From NCBI RefSeq assembly GCF_027594745.1, contig NZ_CP110854.1, positions 558,001 to 622,000 on the forward strand: a stretch of 64,000 nt of DNA, given 5' to 3'. The first letter of the stretch is position 1, and each line of letters starts with the position of its first letter. This DNA is from Saprospira grandis. Its GTDB lineage: Bacteria > Bacteroidota > Bacteroidia > Chitinophagales > Saprospiraceae. Below the pieces are notes generated by a model, which was given only the letters and a program-made list of their open reading frames with translations, did no database searches and was not told where the DNA came from. Made by a program: the position numbers and the translations under genes. Below, one piece after another: positions 17,951 through 26,008 of the stretch.

Positions 17951-18640
17951 ATGCAAAAATTTTTCTGGATATTGCCCCTACTTTTTATTCCCCTCTCCTC
18001 GCTTTGGGCGCAAAAAGGTACTTATATATATAAGGATAAGGATATAGAAATCCAACTTTCTTTAAAAGAAAAGGGAAGATTTGAATATGTTCGCATTGAG
18101 AAATGGGCCAGATTGAGCGCCGAGGGCAACTGGAAGGCCCAAGGAGACAAGCTCTTCTTACAATCTGACTATCAAATTGATAGCTTTTTGGTCCAATCAG
18201 ATTCGCTCAGTCAGGGCCCAGAAAATTTATCGCTTTGCATCAATGCACTTTCGGCCCAAGCCGCCCCCAAAGAAATTGGTAGCCTGATTGTTAATGATAG
18301 CTTTTATTGCCACCAAGACCAAGATAAACTGCTGGCCAGCATTGAGGAAAGAGGTAAAATCCGAAGAGCAGGAACCGCAGAAGAACGAGAAAAATTAGCC
18401 CAGACTTATGCTCCCCTCTATTATAATTGTAAGCTCCCCAAAGGCGAAAATCTGGCCCAAGTGGAATTGCAAATTAACGGACAAAGCAGTTTTTTCTACC
18501 CCGAACAAAATAAACATCATAAGCATTTTGAGTTTACTTTCCGGCTGTCGCCCTCTAAACAATATGCTTACCTTAAGCCGCAGACTTGGACCATCAAGAG
18601 ACGAAAGTTGATTGATCCCCAAGGGCGGAAGTTGAAGTAA
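17951..18640 (+). CDS. hypothetical exported protein
   Basis: A 229-residue protein with a clear signal peptide (1-20, ending SLWAQ). The mature part begins with a beta-rich segment (GTYIYKDKDIEIQLSLKEKGRFEYV) reminiscent of small periplasmic beta-sandwich proteins and ends in basic residues; no family is recognised. It is divergently transcribed from the HsdR_N gene across 57 bases and is followed by a strong terminator. Confidence 0.65.
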   Translation: MQKFFWILPLLFIPLSSLWAQKGTYIYKDKDIEIQLSLKEKGRFEYVRIEKWARLSAEGNWKAQGDKLFLQSDYQIDSFLVQSDSLSQGPENLSLCINALSAQAAPKEIGSLIVNDSFYCHQDQDKLLASIEERGKIRRAGTAEEREKLAQTYAPLYYNCKLPKGENLAQVELQINGQSSFFYPEQNKHHKHFEFTFRLSPSKQYAYLKPQTWTIKRRKLIDPQGRKLK

Positions 18641-18646
18641 AGAAAA

Positions 18647-18677
18647 AGAGCAAACCTAAAGGTTTGCTCTTTTTTTG
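18647..18677 (+). terminator. rho-independent terminator
   Basis: Ten-bp stem AGAGCAAACC/GGTTTGCTCT with loop TAAA and seven T, seven bases after the stop codon at 18640. Confidence 0.9.
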
Positions 18678-18830
18678 GGCCTTAGAGAATATTTTAAATG
18701 GTTCCCGCAAACAAGCCCCCAATGGATTCCTTAGGGAATCCATTGGAGGGGCGGGTGGGCGGGGTCGTGACTAAGGATGACGAGCGAAGCGAGGAATACC
18801 GCTTTTGCGAAGGCCCGAAGGGCCGCTGAA

Positions 18831-18949
18831 GGCCCAGCGCTGCGCAGCCGTGGCGCGAAGCGCCAGACCCAGGAGCGAAGCGACGCAGGGCCGAGCAGAC
18901 TTGCGAGCGGCGCAGCATAGCGGCGGCCGGCTTGCCGGCCGCGGGCCCC
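18831..18949 (-). repeat. structured intergenic element, class C (copy 7)
   Basis: Head GGGGCCCGCGGCC at 18949 downwards and tail CGCAGCGCTGGGCC; closing stem GGCCC/GGGCC. The head begins 10 bases after the stop of the isomerase gene on the same strand. Additional hairpins of similar style (18812-18824, GGCCC around GAA) lie just beyond the tail. Confidence 0.88.
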
Positions 18950-18959
18950 AAATCTAACA

Positions 18960-19763
18960 TTAGACATAAGCTGGAGCTAAATGACCCGCCCGCTGCAAAG
19001 CCCCCAAAGAGCGTAAAAAAGCCGTTCGCGTTTTTACCTCAATAATCAAATCGGGCCATTCGGGCAGCGCTTGCAAACCCTCAAAAAAGCCAGAAAAATC
19101 CTGATTGCCATCCGTATAAGCCAAATGCTCATCTCGCTCGCCATGATTGGCATGCAAATGCACATAGGCCAACTGCTCGCCTAGGCCCAACAGCCAATCT
19201 TTTAGCGGAAGCTTAGAGTGGGTAAAACAATGCGTATGCCCAGTATCTAGGCAAGCCTTAAAATGCGAAGAATTGATAGGAGCCAAAATATCATATAAAA
19301 GCTTCGGGCTATGCTCTCGGGTATTTTCTAGCAAAATCCGAATATCATAGCGCTCAGCCGCCCGAACAAGACTGGGCCAATAATCTAGCTGCTTCTCTAC
19401 AAAAATGCGGTCGTGCTCCTTGGCCCGATGCGGAACATAATTGGCGTGAAAGACCAATTGGCGGGCCCCCAGACGGTCGGCCAATTCCAAACTTTGCAGC
19501 ATCCGTTTCTGGCAAACCTCCAAAATCCAAGGATCTCTAGCTATAGGATTCATATCGAAAAATGGCCCGTGCATACTTACTGGCCCCTTAAATTTGGCCA
19601 ACAACTTGGCCGTCTGCTCCACTAAAGTAGGCAAACGATCGGCAGCCAAATTATAGGGCAGCGAAAAAGCCGACAGCTCTACGCCAATGCCCAGTTTATT
19701 AAAATGATCAGCCACCTCTGGGCTAAAATTAAGGACCGAAGCCGAAACAGAAAACGTTTGCAT
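18960..19763 (-). CDS. sugar phosphate isomerase/epimerase family protein
   Basis: A 267-residue TIM-barrel protein of the xylose isomerase-like / AP endonuclease 2 superfamily. Metal-ligand segments are visible: ILLENTREH (Glu), ACLDTGHTHCF (Asp and His), YVHLHANHG (His) and the closing LIIEVKT (Glu). The substrate is not deducible. The start at 19763 (MQTFSVSASVL) is preferred; in-frame ATGs at 19772 and 19793 lie next to or inside the terminator of the upstream operon. Confidence 0.85.
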   Translation of the reverse strand: MQTFSVSASVLNFSPEVADHFNKLGIGVELSAFSLPYNLAADRLPTLVEQTAKLLAKFKGPVSMHGPFFDMNPIARDPWILEVCQKRMLQSLELADRLGARQLVFHANYVPHRAKEHDRIFVEKQLDYWPSLVRAAERYDIRILLENTREHSPKLLYDILAPINSSHFKACLDTGHTHCFTHSKLPLKDWLLGLGEQLAYVHLHANHGERDEHLAYTDGNQDFSGFFEGLQALPEWPDLIIEVKTRTAFLRSLGALQRAGHLAPAYV

Positions 19764-19781
19764 AAAAGCCATTAAAACATG

Positions 19782-19816
19782 AAAAAAGCCCAACTTTCAA
19801 TCGAAAATTGGGCCAA
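19782..19816 (-). terminator. terminator of the respiratory assembly operon
   Basis: Hairpin GCCCAA/TTGGGC with A/T extension, followed on the minus strand by six T, 20 bases after the 19837 stop codon. It overlaps the apparent upstream ATG of the isomerase frame, supporting the shorter start. Confidence 0.85.
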
Positions 19817-19836
19817 ACTTTAAACGCTTGTTCAGT

Positions 19837-20133
19837 TTAATCTAAAGGCTCTAAGAGCAGACGCAAATCCTTAAATTGCTGCTGCTGCCCTACCTGCCGC
19901 TGGTTGCGGTACCAAATAAAACCAATGGTCCCCATCAAGATATAAGGCAAGATGAGCATATACAAAATACCATTGTTCAAACCCTTGGCTTTGGTTCCTC
20001 CTGACTTTAGGTCAGCTTCTGCCGACATCCGGCACATGGGACATTGTGCGGCCAACTCCTGCTGAGGAGCCACCACCAAAAACAAGGATAAGGCTAGACT
20101 AAATAGATACAAATATTTTTTTATCGCTTTCAT
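19837..20133 (-). CDS. small membrane protein with CPMC motif
   Basis: A 98-residue protein: signal-like N-terminal segment (9-27), a CPMCRMSAEA motif just outside the membrane, and a second helix (about 55-75, ILYMLILPYILMGTIGF) followed by a basic tail. The Cys pair after the first helix suggests a redox or metal role on the periplasmic face. It is the last gene of the SCO-like/DUF420 operon, pointing to cytochrome oxidase assembly (inference from neighbours). Confidence 0.75.
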   Translation of the reverse strand: MKAIKKYLYLFSLALSLFLVVAPQQELAAQCPMCRMSAEADLKSGGTKAKGLNNGILYMLILPYILMGTIGFIWYRNQRQVGQQQQFKDLRLLLEPLD

Positions 20134-20145
20134 AGAGCATAGAAT

Positions 20146-20703
20146 TTAAGCTGGATAATAAGGCGCAATCATATAATAACAAATGACACCTGTCACAGAA
20201 ACATACAACCAAACCGGATAGCTAAATTTTACCAAACGCTTGTGGCGATCTACCTGCCCCGTATAACCATACAAAAAGGCAAATAAAACCAAGGGCGCCT
20301 GAATAGCCGCTAGCGCAATATGGCTAAATAAAAGTAACAAATAAATTATCTTTTCTGTGCCTTCTCCTTGAAATTTTGTGTGCCCCGTAGTCACATGATA
20401 CAGCACATAAACCAAGAGGAAAACCAAAGAAAGGCCCATGGCCAGATAAATCATTTGGCTATGCAACTTCACCTTATGCTGCTTGGCCGCTACTAAGGCC
20501 AAAACCAATAAAATAGCCGTTCCTCCATTGAGCATGGCATTGATCGCCGGCAGCCAATACACATTAAAGGGAAAATTGACCTCCAATTTTACCGAAAACA
20601 ATAGGGCCACCACCAAAGGCAAAACCACCGAAATAACCGTAATGATGATATTCAGATTCTTGTGACTTTTCGCCCCAGTATCATCTACAATAGGTGTACT
20701 CAT
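20146..20703 (-). CDS. DUF420 (CtaM-like) membrane protein
   Basis: A 185-residue protein with five predicted membrane helices. It matches DUF420, whose Bacillus member CtaM is needed for maturation of haem-copper oxidases. The conserved His residues in HSQMIYLAMG and YHVTTGHTKFQG and in FSHIALAAIQAPLV are present. It is between the SCO-like protein and the CPMC protein on one transcript, with 12- and 29-base spacings. Confidence 0.9.
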   Translation of the reverse strand: MSTPIVDDTGAKSHKNLNIIITVISVVLPLVVALLFSVKLEVNFPFNVYWLPAINAMLNGGTAILLVLALVAAKQHKVKLHSQMIYLAMGLSLVFLLVYVLYHVTTGHTKFQGEGTEKIIYLLLLFSHIALAAIQAPLVLFAFLYGYTGQVDRHKRLVKFSYPVWLYVSVTGVICYYMIAPYYPA

Positions 20704-20732
20704 ACATCTTAATTTTTATAGTCGAAAAAGGC

Positions 20733-21392
20733 TTATTGATAGAGCTCTTTTTCTTCCTGATAACGCAATTTTTTTCTATCCTTTTTGGCGGGCAATAAGA
20801 GCGCAATATGCTCAATCATCCGATTAATTTCCTCGGGTTTTAGGGCATTGTAATGCATGGCCACCGTCTGGTCCATAGAAAACAAAACCAAAGTTTGCCC
20901 TAGGGTATCTTGACCCAATTTGCAGTTCTCTACCGCCAGATTCAATACCTGATCAGGCCGCCCTTTTAGGCTTTGCCAGTTGCGGTCAGGCAACTCATTT
21001 TTGGCCCAAAACTGCTGCAGACTCTTCAAACTATCGCTCCCTACAGGCAAACTCAACAAACGCAAACGCTGGGTCGTCTTTTTGCTGTATTCTGTCTGCA
21101 CCCGAAGCATTTCCGACCAAACTTTTTCGTTCTCCGCAGCCCCATCCTTATAAAAGTTGAGCAGCAAAACCCGCCCCTCATACTTGCTCAACGGATAGGC
21201 CTCTCCGGCCGTATCTTGCAAAGGAATATTTTGCAATTTAATAGAATCTGCCAAATAACGCATCTGCGCCTTTCGCGCCTTATAATCCATTAGGCCCGCT
21301 CTCGACATATACACCGCCGCCAAAGGAAACACAATGGTCACCAATGCCAAAGGCAAAACGATCAGGGCTTTTTTTAGTTTTGATTCAGCCAT
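20733..21392 (-). CDS. SCO1/SenC-like thioredoxin-fold protein lacking the copper cysteines
   Basis: A 219-residue protein with one N-terminal membrane anchor (about 7-27) and a thioredoxin-like domain (LQDTAGEAYPLSKYEGRVLLLNFYKDG onward). It occupies the position of SCO in the Bacteroidota oxidase-assembly cluster, but the CxxxC copper motif is absent: the expected place reads NFYKDGAAENEKVW, and the only Cys is in VENCKLG. It may be a structural or regulatory derivative. Start at 21392 (MAESKLKK) places the anchor correctly. Confidence 0.75.
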   Translation of the reverse strand: MAESKLKKALIVLPLALVTIVFPLAAVYMSRAGLMDYKARKAQMRYLADSIKLQNIPLQDTAGEAYPLSKYEGRVLLLNFYKDGAAENEKVWSEMLRVQTEYSKKTTQRLRLLSLPVGSDSLKSLQQFWAKNELPDRNWQSLKGRPDQVLNLAVENCKLGQDTLGQTLVLFSMDQTVAMHYNALKPEEINRMIEHIALLLPAKKDRKKLRYQEEKELYQ

Positions 21393-21633
21393 AAGCTCTT
21401 TATCTAAAGTATAATTTGATTTCCTTAACAAAACAGCTTTTCTCCCTTTGGGTTTGCTCGCTGTCTATTTTAGGCCACAAAAGTAGTTATTTTTTTGCGC
21501 TTCTCTGAAGAACTTTTCAAAAACAAGCCCTTTCTTCCTCCGCAAAAGTTCCCCTTTTTTCTAGCAAACTCTAGGCAAAAGATCACCCTTTCTACAGTAA
21601 GCCTATTTCTCCCCTTCTTTATGTTTTGATTTT

Positions 21634-21856
21634 GGGGCCTCCGCTGCGGCCTGCGGCCTTGCGGCGCTACGTTTACTCCCTTCGGTCGTCGAACTGCAGA
21701 CTAAAGTCCTTGTTGTCGCAGCTCGCTGCTGTTGTTTTGGGGCCTCCGCCTCCCTTCGGTCGTCGGCGCTACGTTTCGCAGCTCGCTATTCGCTCGGCCC
21801 TGCGGCCTGACGGCCTTGGTCTGCGGCTGCGCCGCACTGCTGCACATCGCTAGGCC
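21634..21856 (+). repeat. structured intergenic element, class B, double head (copies 8a and 8b)
   Basis: A partial copy (head at 21634, breaking off after the GCTCGCTGC segment) runs directly into a complete copy with head GGGGCCTCCGC at 21739 and tail CATCGCTAGGCC ending 21856. The complete copy keeps the GGCCT/AGGCC stem and hairpin 3 TGCGGC/GCCGCA with a TGC loop. The 21393-21960 gap contains these copies and a candidate promoter. Confidence 0.85.
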
Positions 21857-21903
21857 GAATGGAAGTCCTGCGCTTCGGCCATCCTTTGATAAAAATTTCA
21901 AAC

Positions 21904-21911
21904 TAACTTTG
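21904..21911 (+). promoter_or_regulatory. candidate Bacteroidota -7 box
   Basis: TAACTTTG fits TAnnTTTG, 49 bases before the ATG at 21961. A TTTG at 21885-21888 lies 15 bases upstream, shorter than the usual -33 to -7 spacing, so this is tentative. Confidence 0.35.
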
Positions 21912-21960
21912 CGTTTACAAACTAAAGTTACTACTTTTATATAAACACAAAAGCAAAACC

Positions 21961-23064
21961 ATGAAAGCATTAGCCATTTTTCTATTTCACAGCTTCTTAT
22001 TTATTAGCCCATTCAATACTATAAAAATGGGTAATCATCAACTTTTTTTGGCAAAACAACAGCAAGATCAAGAAGATAAAGCCCTTTACAAAGAAACCTT
22101 GGCCCAATATCAAGAGGATCCCGATCGCCCAAGCCTGAAGGCCGCTTTGCTCAAGACCAAAGAGGGCCTAAAGGCCTTTAAGCCGCAGCTCAAAACAGAT
22201 AAGGCAAATTTGGAGCAGCTATTTTTGGCCCTTAAAGAAGAGGATATACCCAAAACTGATTTTTTATTAGAGTTTGCTCTAAATGCTGAAGCTGTTACTT
22301 TAAAAGCACGAAAACTGCAAGCTAATATTCAAAAAGATGAATGGGAGGAAACCTTATACCTTAATGAGCTTTACATTAAATTCAAGGAAGGTAAAAAGCT
22401 CAAAGTTTGCCGTCTAATTGCAGCAGATATTAAGGCTTTAGTAGAGCAAGCAGATAATAAACCGCCCAGTCTATTTTTAGAAGAATTGGCTCAAATTTTT
22501 GAGCGTTATGATGCGGTAGAAAAGATTAAGAAGTATAGAGCTAAATCGCGCTTTATTAAGTCTACCATTGCGCCTTATGTCCTTTCCCCAAACCAACTAG
22601 AACGCATTTTGGACCAAGCCCTGGCCAAAGATGACTTTTTGACGGAGGAGGAGTTGGAGGAGAAGAGAAAAGAGTTGGAAAGAGAGAAAGAAATGGCCAT
22701 AGAGAAATGGACTTCAAAAGTTGAAAACTGGAGAAACCAAAGCATAAAAACTATTTATGAGCTGATGTGCTTAGATACGCTAGAAAAATACCGCGATCTA
22801 AACATTGATGCGGTCTATGTATTAGAAGAAATAAAAGAATGGGATAAAGTTGATGATCCAAAAGTCGTTCAGCTAATTTTTGATTACAGCCGTCAATGCC
22901 TTCCTAAAAGACAGCTAAGCAATGAAAATCTATGCTATAATATGATTAAAATCATCGATAAAACAGCTGCCTTTCTAATTAGGCATCCTGAAGCATGGTA
23001 TGAAAATCACAACAAAGTGGTGCTACCCAACCTTTACAAAAAAAAGCTCTTCTTGCAAGAATAG
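21961..23064 (+). CDS. hypothetical helical protein
   Basis: A 367-residue Lys/Glu/Leu-rich protein of unknown family. A hydrophobic N terminus (MKALAIFLFHSFLFISPF) may be a signal or anchor. The rest is helical, with a coiled-coil-like stretch EELEEKRKELEREKEM (about 233-248). No catalytic motif is seen. It has lower GC and more AAA/GAA codons than its neighbours and is isolated between two structured repeats in opposite orientation (copies 8 and 9, tails facing the gene), so it may be an acquired gene (inference). Confidence 0.6.
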   Translation: MKALAIFLFHSFLFISPFNTIKMGNHQLFLAKQQQDQEDKALYKETLAQYQEDPDRPSLKAALLKTKEGLKAFKPQLKTDKANLEQLFLALKEEDIPKTDFLLEFALNAEAVTLKARKLQANIQKDEWEETLYLNELYIKFKEGKKLKVCRLIAADIKALVEQADNKPPSLFLEELAQIFERYDAVEKIKKYRAKSRFIKSTIAPYVLSPNQLERILDQALAKDDFLTEEELEEKRKELEREKEMAIEKWTSKVENWRNQSIKTIYELMCLDTLEKYRDLNIDAVYVLEEIKEWDKVDDPKVVQLIFDYSRQCLPKRQLSNENLCYNMIKIIDKTAAFLIRHPEAWYENHNKVVLPNLYKKKLFLQE

Positions 23065-23190
23065 ATGGTGCAAAAGCAAAATTTAACTGCTATGGTATTT
23101 ACTTAGATTGGGTAAGGCAGTCTAATGTTTTTGCAACTGACAATAGCGTCTATAAGCTAGATTGTTTAACTGAAAAATTAACCGCCTATC

Positions 23191-23282
23191 ATTGCGAAGC
23201 AATACCACATCTGGCTGTAGGTTCCATCCAAGTTCCATCCATGAGGGTTTTAACCCTCATTCATATATCATTGCGAAGCAAT
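23191..23282. repeat. second hairpin family: two ATTGCGAAGCAAT copies and one TTTTAA hairpin
   Basis: ATTGCGAAGCAAT occurs at 23191-23203 and 23270-23282 (5-bp arms around CGA), with a perfect hairpin ATGAGGGTT/AACCCTCAT at 23241-23260. The same pair of hairpins occurs at 42475-42513. The 23065-23447 gap holds these and the large repeat copy 9. Confidence 0.6.
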
Positions 23283-23322
23283 ACTACTTCTAAACGGTTT
23301 TGCAGGCGGCGAAGCCGCCGCA

Positions 23323-23442
23323 GGCTGAGGGGCTGTAGCAGGGCCGCCGCAGGCGGCAGACCCAGCGGGCGCAGCCCGCGCAGGGCCGAGCGAACAGCGA
23401 GCTGCGCAATGGCCCGACCCAGCCAAAGGCTGGGGCAGCCCC
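23323..23442 (-). repeat. structured intergenic element, class A (copy 9)
   Basis: Head GGGGCTGCCCC at 23442 downwards, tail CCTCAGCC; closing stem GGCTG/CAGCC. The head begins 5 bases after the stop of the barrel gene on the same strand. An extra GCGGC/GCCGC hairpin (23304-23319) lies beyond the tail. Confidence 0.88.
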
Positions 23443-23447
23443 AAATC

Positions 23448-24584
23448 CTAATAATTATAGGCCAAAACCAAACGAAGGCTCCAGCCCAAAAACTGCTGAC
23501 TCAAATCATTTTGTTGAACATTGAGGCTGCCCACCCTAGGATTGTAGCCCCCAATCAGGTAGGCAGACAAATACTTAAACTGATGGCTATAGCTCAATTG
23601 TCCGCCTATTTGCCCCCCAAAACTTTGAATATAAATCAGCGAAAACTGATCGTAGAGCCCTAAGGGATAGTTAGTCTGAACAGCCAAAGAATGGGCGCTC
23701 AGGGCTGGGCGAAACAGCTCCTGGCCATAACCCAAAAATAGATATTCTGCACTGCAGTTGAGGCCATTTCCCAAGGCAAAGGTATAATCTAAGCCCAAAT
23801 TGAGCTGCTGCACCGCCCGAAAAGGGCCTAGCCCCTGCGGCCGATAAATCTGCACCGCCTCCAAGCAAATTCCTACCCCCAAATCCCATTTGCCGTCTAG
23901 GCTCCAACGATGCTCCGGCAGAGGCCCCATATTAAATAGATAGGCCAAACTACTATCCGATTGCGCCCAGCGATAATGATAACTCAGGGCCAACTCCCCC
24001 TTGGGCAAGGGCAACTGAAAGCGACCGCCAAACTCGGGCCGCCCCCCCTCCGTTTTCAATAAATCAAAACCCCGCTGCTGCGAATTGCCATAAAGCGCCC
24101 AAAGCCACAGATTGGCATTTTGCTTAAAATAATAACGGCCCAAAAAAGCATACACCCCATTGGTCAAAGCCAGAGGATCTCGAGGGTCTATCTGATGAAA
24201 CCACTGCAAAGGACGCAACAACTGCGCACTGCCAAAATCTATTTTTTGCAAGCCCAAACGCAACTCCAAATTGGGCGCCCGATAACGCAACCAAAAGCGA
24301 TAGGGCCGAATACTGGCCGCCGAACTCCCCGCAGGATAACTGGCATAGGCTGATAAATTTAGGGCCGCCTCTAGGTCTAGCCCCTGCCGACTGCTATCCC
24401 AACTCCGAGCTGCAAAATAATTGGGCAAATAACGGCCCGCCGAAAAATGAGCCGCCCCCTGCTGTGGAGACCAAGCCTGCATGGCCGATAACTGCCCAGA
24501 AAAGCGCTGCTGAACGCTATTTTGGCCCAAAACTATAGCCCTGCAAAAAAGCAAGCCCAACAGCAAACAAAAAAATAAACGCAT
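23448..24584 (-). CDS. outer-membrane beta-barrel protein, porin-like
   Basis: A 378-residue protein with a signal peptide (MRLFFCLLLGLLFCRAIVLGQ) and alternating hydrophobic/polar aromatic strands throughout (for example RFWLRYRAPNLELRLGLQKIDFG and KGELALSYHYRW), ending in YNY with a C-terminal aromatic. The layout resembles porin/alginate-export-like barrels of about 16 strands; the specific substrate is unknown. Start at 24584 was chosen for the signal peptide. It is divergent from the GAF kinase-like gene. Confidence 0.75.
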   Translation of the reverse strand: MRLFFCLLLGLLFCRAIVLGQNSVQQRFSGQLSAMQAWSPQQGAAHFSAGRYLPNYFAARSWDSSRQGLDLEAALNLSAYASYPAGSSAASIRPYRFWLRYRAPNLELRLGLQKIDFGSAQLLRPLQWFHQIDPRDPLALTNGVYAFLGRYYFKQNANLWLWALYGNSQQRGFDLLKTEGGRPEFGGRFQLPLPKGELALSYHYRWAQSDSSLAYLFNMGPLPEHRWSLDGKWDLGVGICLEAVQIYRPQGLGPFRAVQQLNLGLDYTFALGNGLNCSAEYLFLGYGQELFRPALSAHSLAVQTNYPLGLYDQFSLIYIQSFGGQIGGQLSYSHQFKYLSAYLIGGYNPRVGSLNVQQNDLSQQFLGWSLRLVLAYNY

Positions 24585-24673
24585 AAGGCTATAAATTTTA
24601 GCTCCACTGAAAAAACAACATGTATCCAAAATCACTGTAAAGTGACACTATTTTTCATATATTTAATTCTGTC

Positions 24674-24694
24674 TTGCCCTACCCCCTAGGGCAA
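24674..24694. promoter_or_regulatory. inverted repeat in a divergent promoter region
   Basis: TTGCCCTA at 24674-24681 pairs with TAGGGCAA at 24687-24694 around five C. It lies between the divergent barrel (24584) and kinase-like (24735) genes and could be an operator; no T run suggests a terminator. Confidence 0.35.
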
Positions 24695-24734
24695 AAGCAA
24701 GCGACTAACAAATAACTTTAAAACCTATAAGTGT

Positions 24735-25937
24735 ATGATGATTGCTCCTAAGCACGAGCAAGAAGCGGCTCGTTTAGCCGCTCTAGACAGCTATAATGTA
24801 TTAGACTCTCTGCCCGAAGCAGACTATGACAACATCGTTTCTCTTGCCGCTACTATCTGTGACATGCCTATGGCTTTAGTGACATTAGTAGATGACAAAC
24901 GCCAATGGTTTAAGGCCAAACTAGGCGCCGATGTAGAAGAAACCCCCATTGAGGTCTCTTTTTGTGCTCACGCCATTTTGCAAGATGATATCTTTATGGT
25001 GTCCGACACCTCTAAAGATGAGCGCTTTGCCGATAATCCGCTAGTAACGGGCCCCTTTCAACTCGGTTTTTATGCGGGGGTTCCCTTGGTCAATGAAGAT
25101 GGCCTGCCCCTAGGTACGGTCTGCGTTTTGGACCAAAAACCCAGAGAGTTTTCTGAAGAACAACAAAAAGCGCTCTCTATCCTTGGCCAACAAGCTATGC
25201 GCCTGCTCGAATTGCGCAGAAAAAAACGCCTCGTTCAAGAAGCCCTAGAAAGAGAACAACACCGCCAAGCCGAACTCGAGCGCTTTAGCCATATTGCCAT
25301 CAAAGAGCTCAAAAGCCCTATGGCCAATATTGCCAATGTGACCCGCCTCCTCCTCGCCGATGGCAAACTCGGCCTGCCCGATAGCAAACGGAAAATGATG
25401 GAAAAGGTCTTGCAGTCTTCTGACCGCCTCAAAACTATGCTCGATAGCCTCTGGCGCTACAATACAATTGATGAAGCCTTAAAAGAAGAAAAGCAAAAGA
25501 TTCAAATTAAAAGCATCCAACAGCATTTTCAGTTGAGTATGGGCAAAAAAGCCAATATCAAATGGTTGGGCCTAGAAGAAATCTACTACCGCCCGCAACT
25601 CTTTAAAAGAATGCTTCATAAGTTGATCGATAATAGCTACCGCTACGCTAGTCAAGAGGTTCCTAATATCCGAATCAATATTAAGGAAACTGGCCGAGAT
25701 GACAAAATGTACCAAATTACGGTCAGCGATGATGGCCCAGGCGTTCAAGCCGAAAAACTACAGACCCTAAGTGAACTATTCTTTAGCTGCACTCCCACGG
25801 ATAAGTATGGCAAAACCTGCGATGGAATTGGCCTAGCTATGCTAGAAAAAGTCCTTAATAAAGAGAATGGAAAACTCCATATTAGCAATATTCTCCCCAC
25901 TGGCTTAACGGTACAATTTACCCTCCCCAAAGCGTAA
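24735..25937 (+). CDS. GAF-domain sensor histidine kinase-like protein, H-box His missing
   Basis: A 400-residue soluble protein: GAF domain (about 5-170, typical LDSLPEADYDNIVSLA and VSFCAHAILQ segments), a dimerisation helix region and a HATPase_c domain with N-box LIDNSYRYA, G1 DDGPGV and G2 GIGLAM. In the H-box the motif usually read as SHDLKSPL appears as IKELKSPM, so the phospho-acceptor His is Lys. ATP binding looks intact, so it may act as a pseudokinase or phosphotransfer regulator. Two ATG codons stand at the start. No regulator gene is adjacent. Confidence 0.85.
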   Translation: MMIAPKHEQEAARLAALDSYNVLDSLPEADYDNIVSLAATICDMPMALVTLVDDKRQWFKAKLGADVEETPIEVSFCAHAILQDDIFMVSDTSKDERFADNPLVTGPFQLGFYAGVPLVNEDGLPLGTVCVLDQKPREFSEEQQKALSILGQQAMRLLELRRKKRLVQEALEREQHRQAELERFSHIAIKELKSPMANIANVTRLLLADGKLGLPDSKRKMMEKVLQSSDRLKTMLDSLWRYNTIDEALKEEKQKIQIKSIQQHFQLSMGKKANIKWLGLEEIYYRPQLFKRMLHKLIDNSYRYASQEVPNIRINIKETGRDDKMYQITVSDDGPGVQAEKLQTLSELFFSCTPTDKYGKTCDGIGLAMLEKVLNKENGKLHISNILPTGLTVQFTLPKA

Positions 25938-25957
25938 AAACAAGCCAAAAAGGAAAC

Positions 25958-25999
25958 AAAAAAAAAGGCCCGCTAGCAATTGCTAGCGGGCCTTTGGTT
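25958..25999. terminator. bidirectional terminator
   Basis: Perfect hairpin AAAGGCCCGCTAGCAA with its complement between convergent genes, A run before and T-rich sequence after. Confidence 0.9.
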
Positions 26000-26008
26000 T
26001 TAGCTGCT

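Noticed and set aside
23065..23190. Remnant of a gene downstream of the 367-aa protein
   Set aside because: Short frames only, without recognisable similarity to neighbours; no support for a pseudogene.
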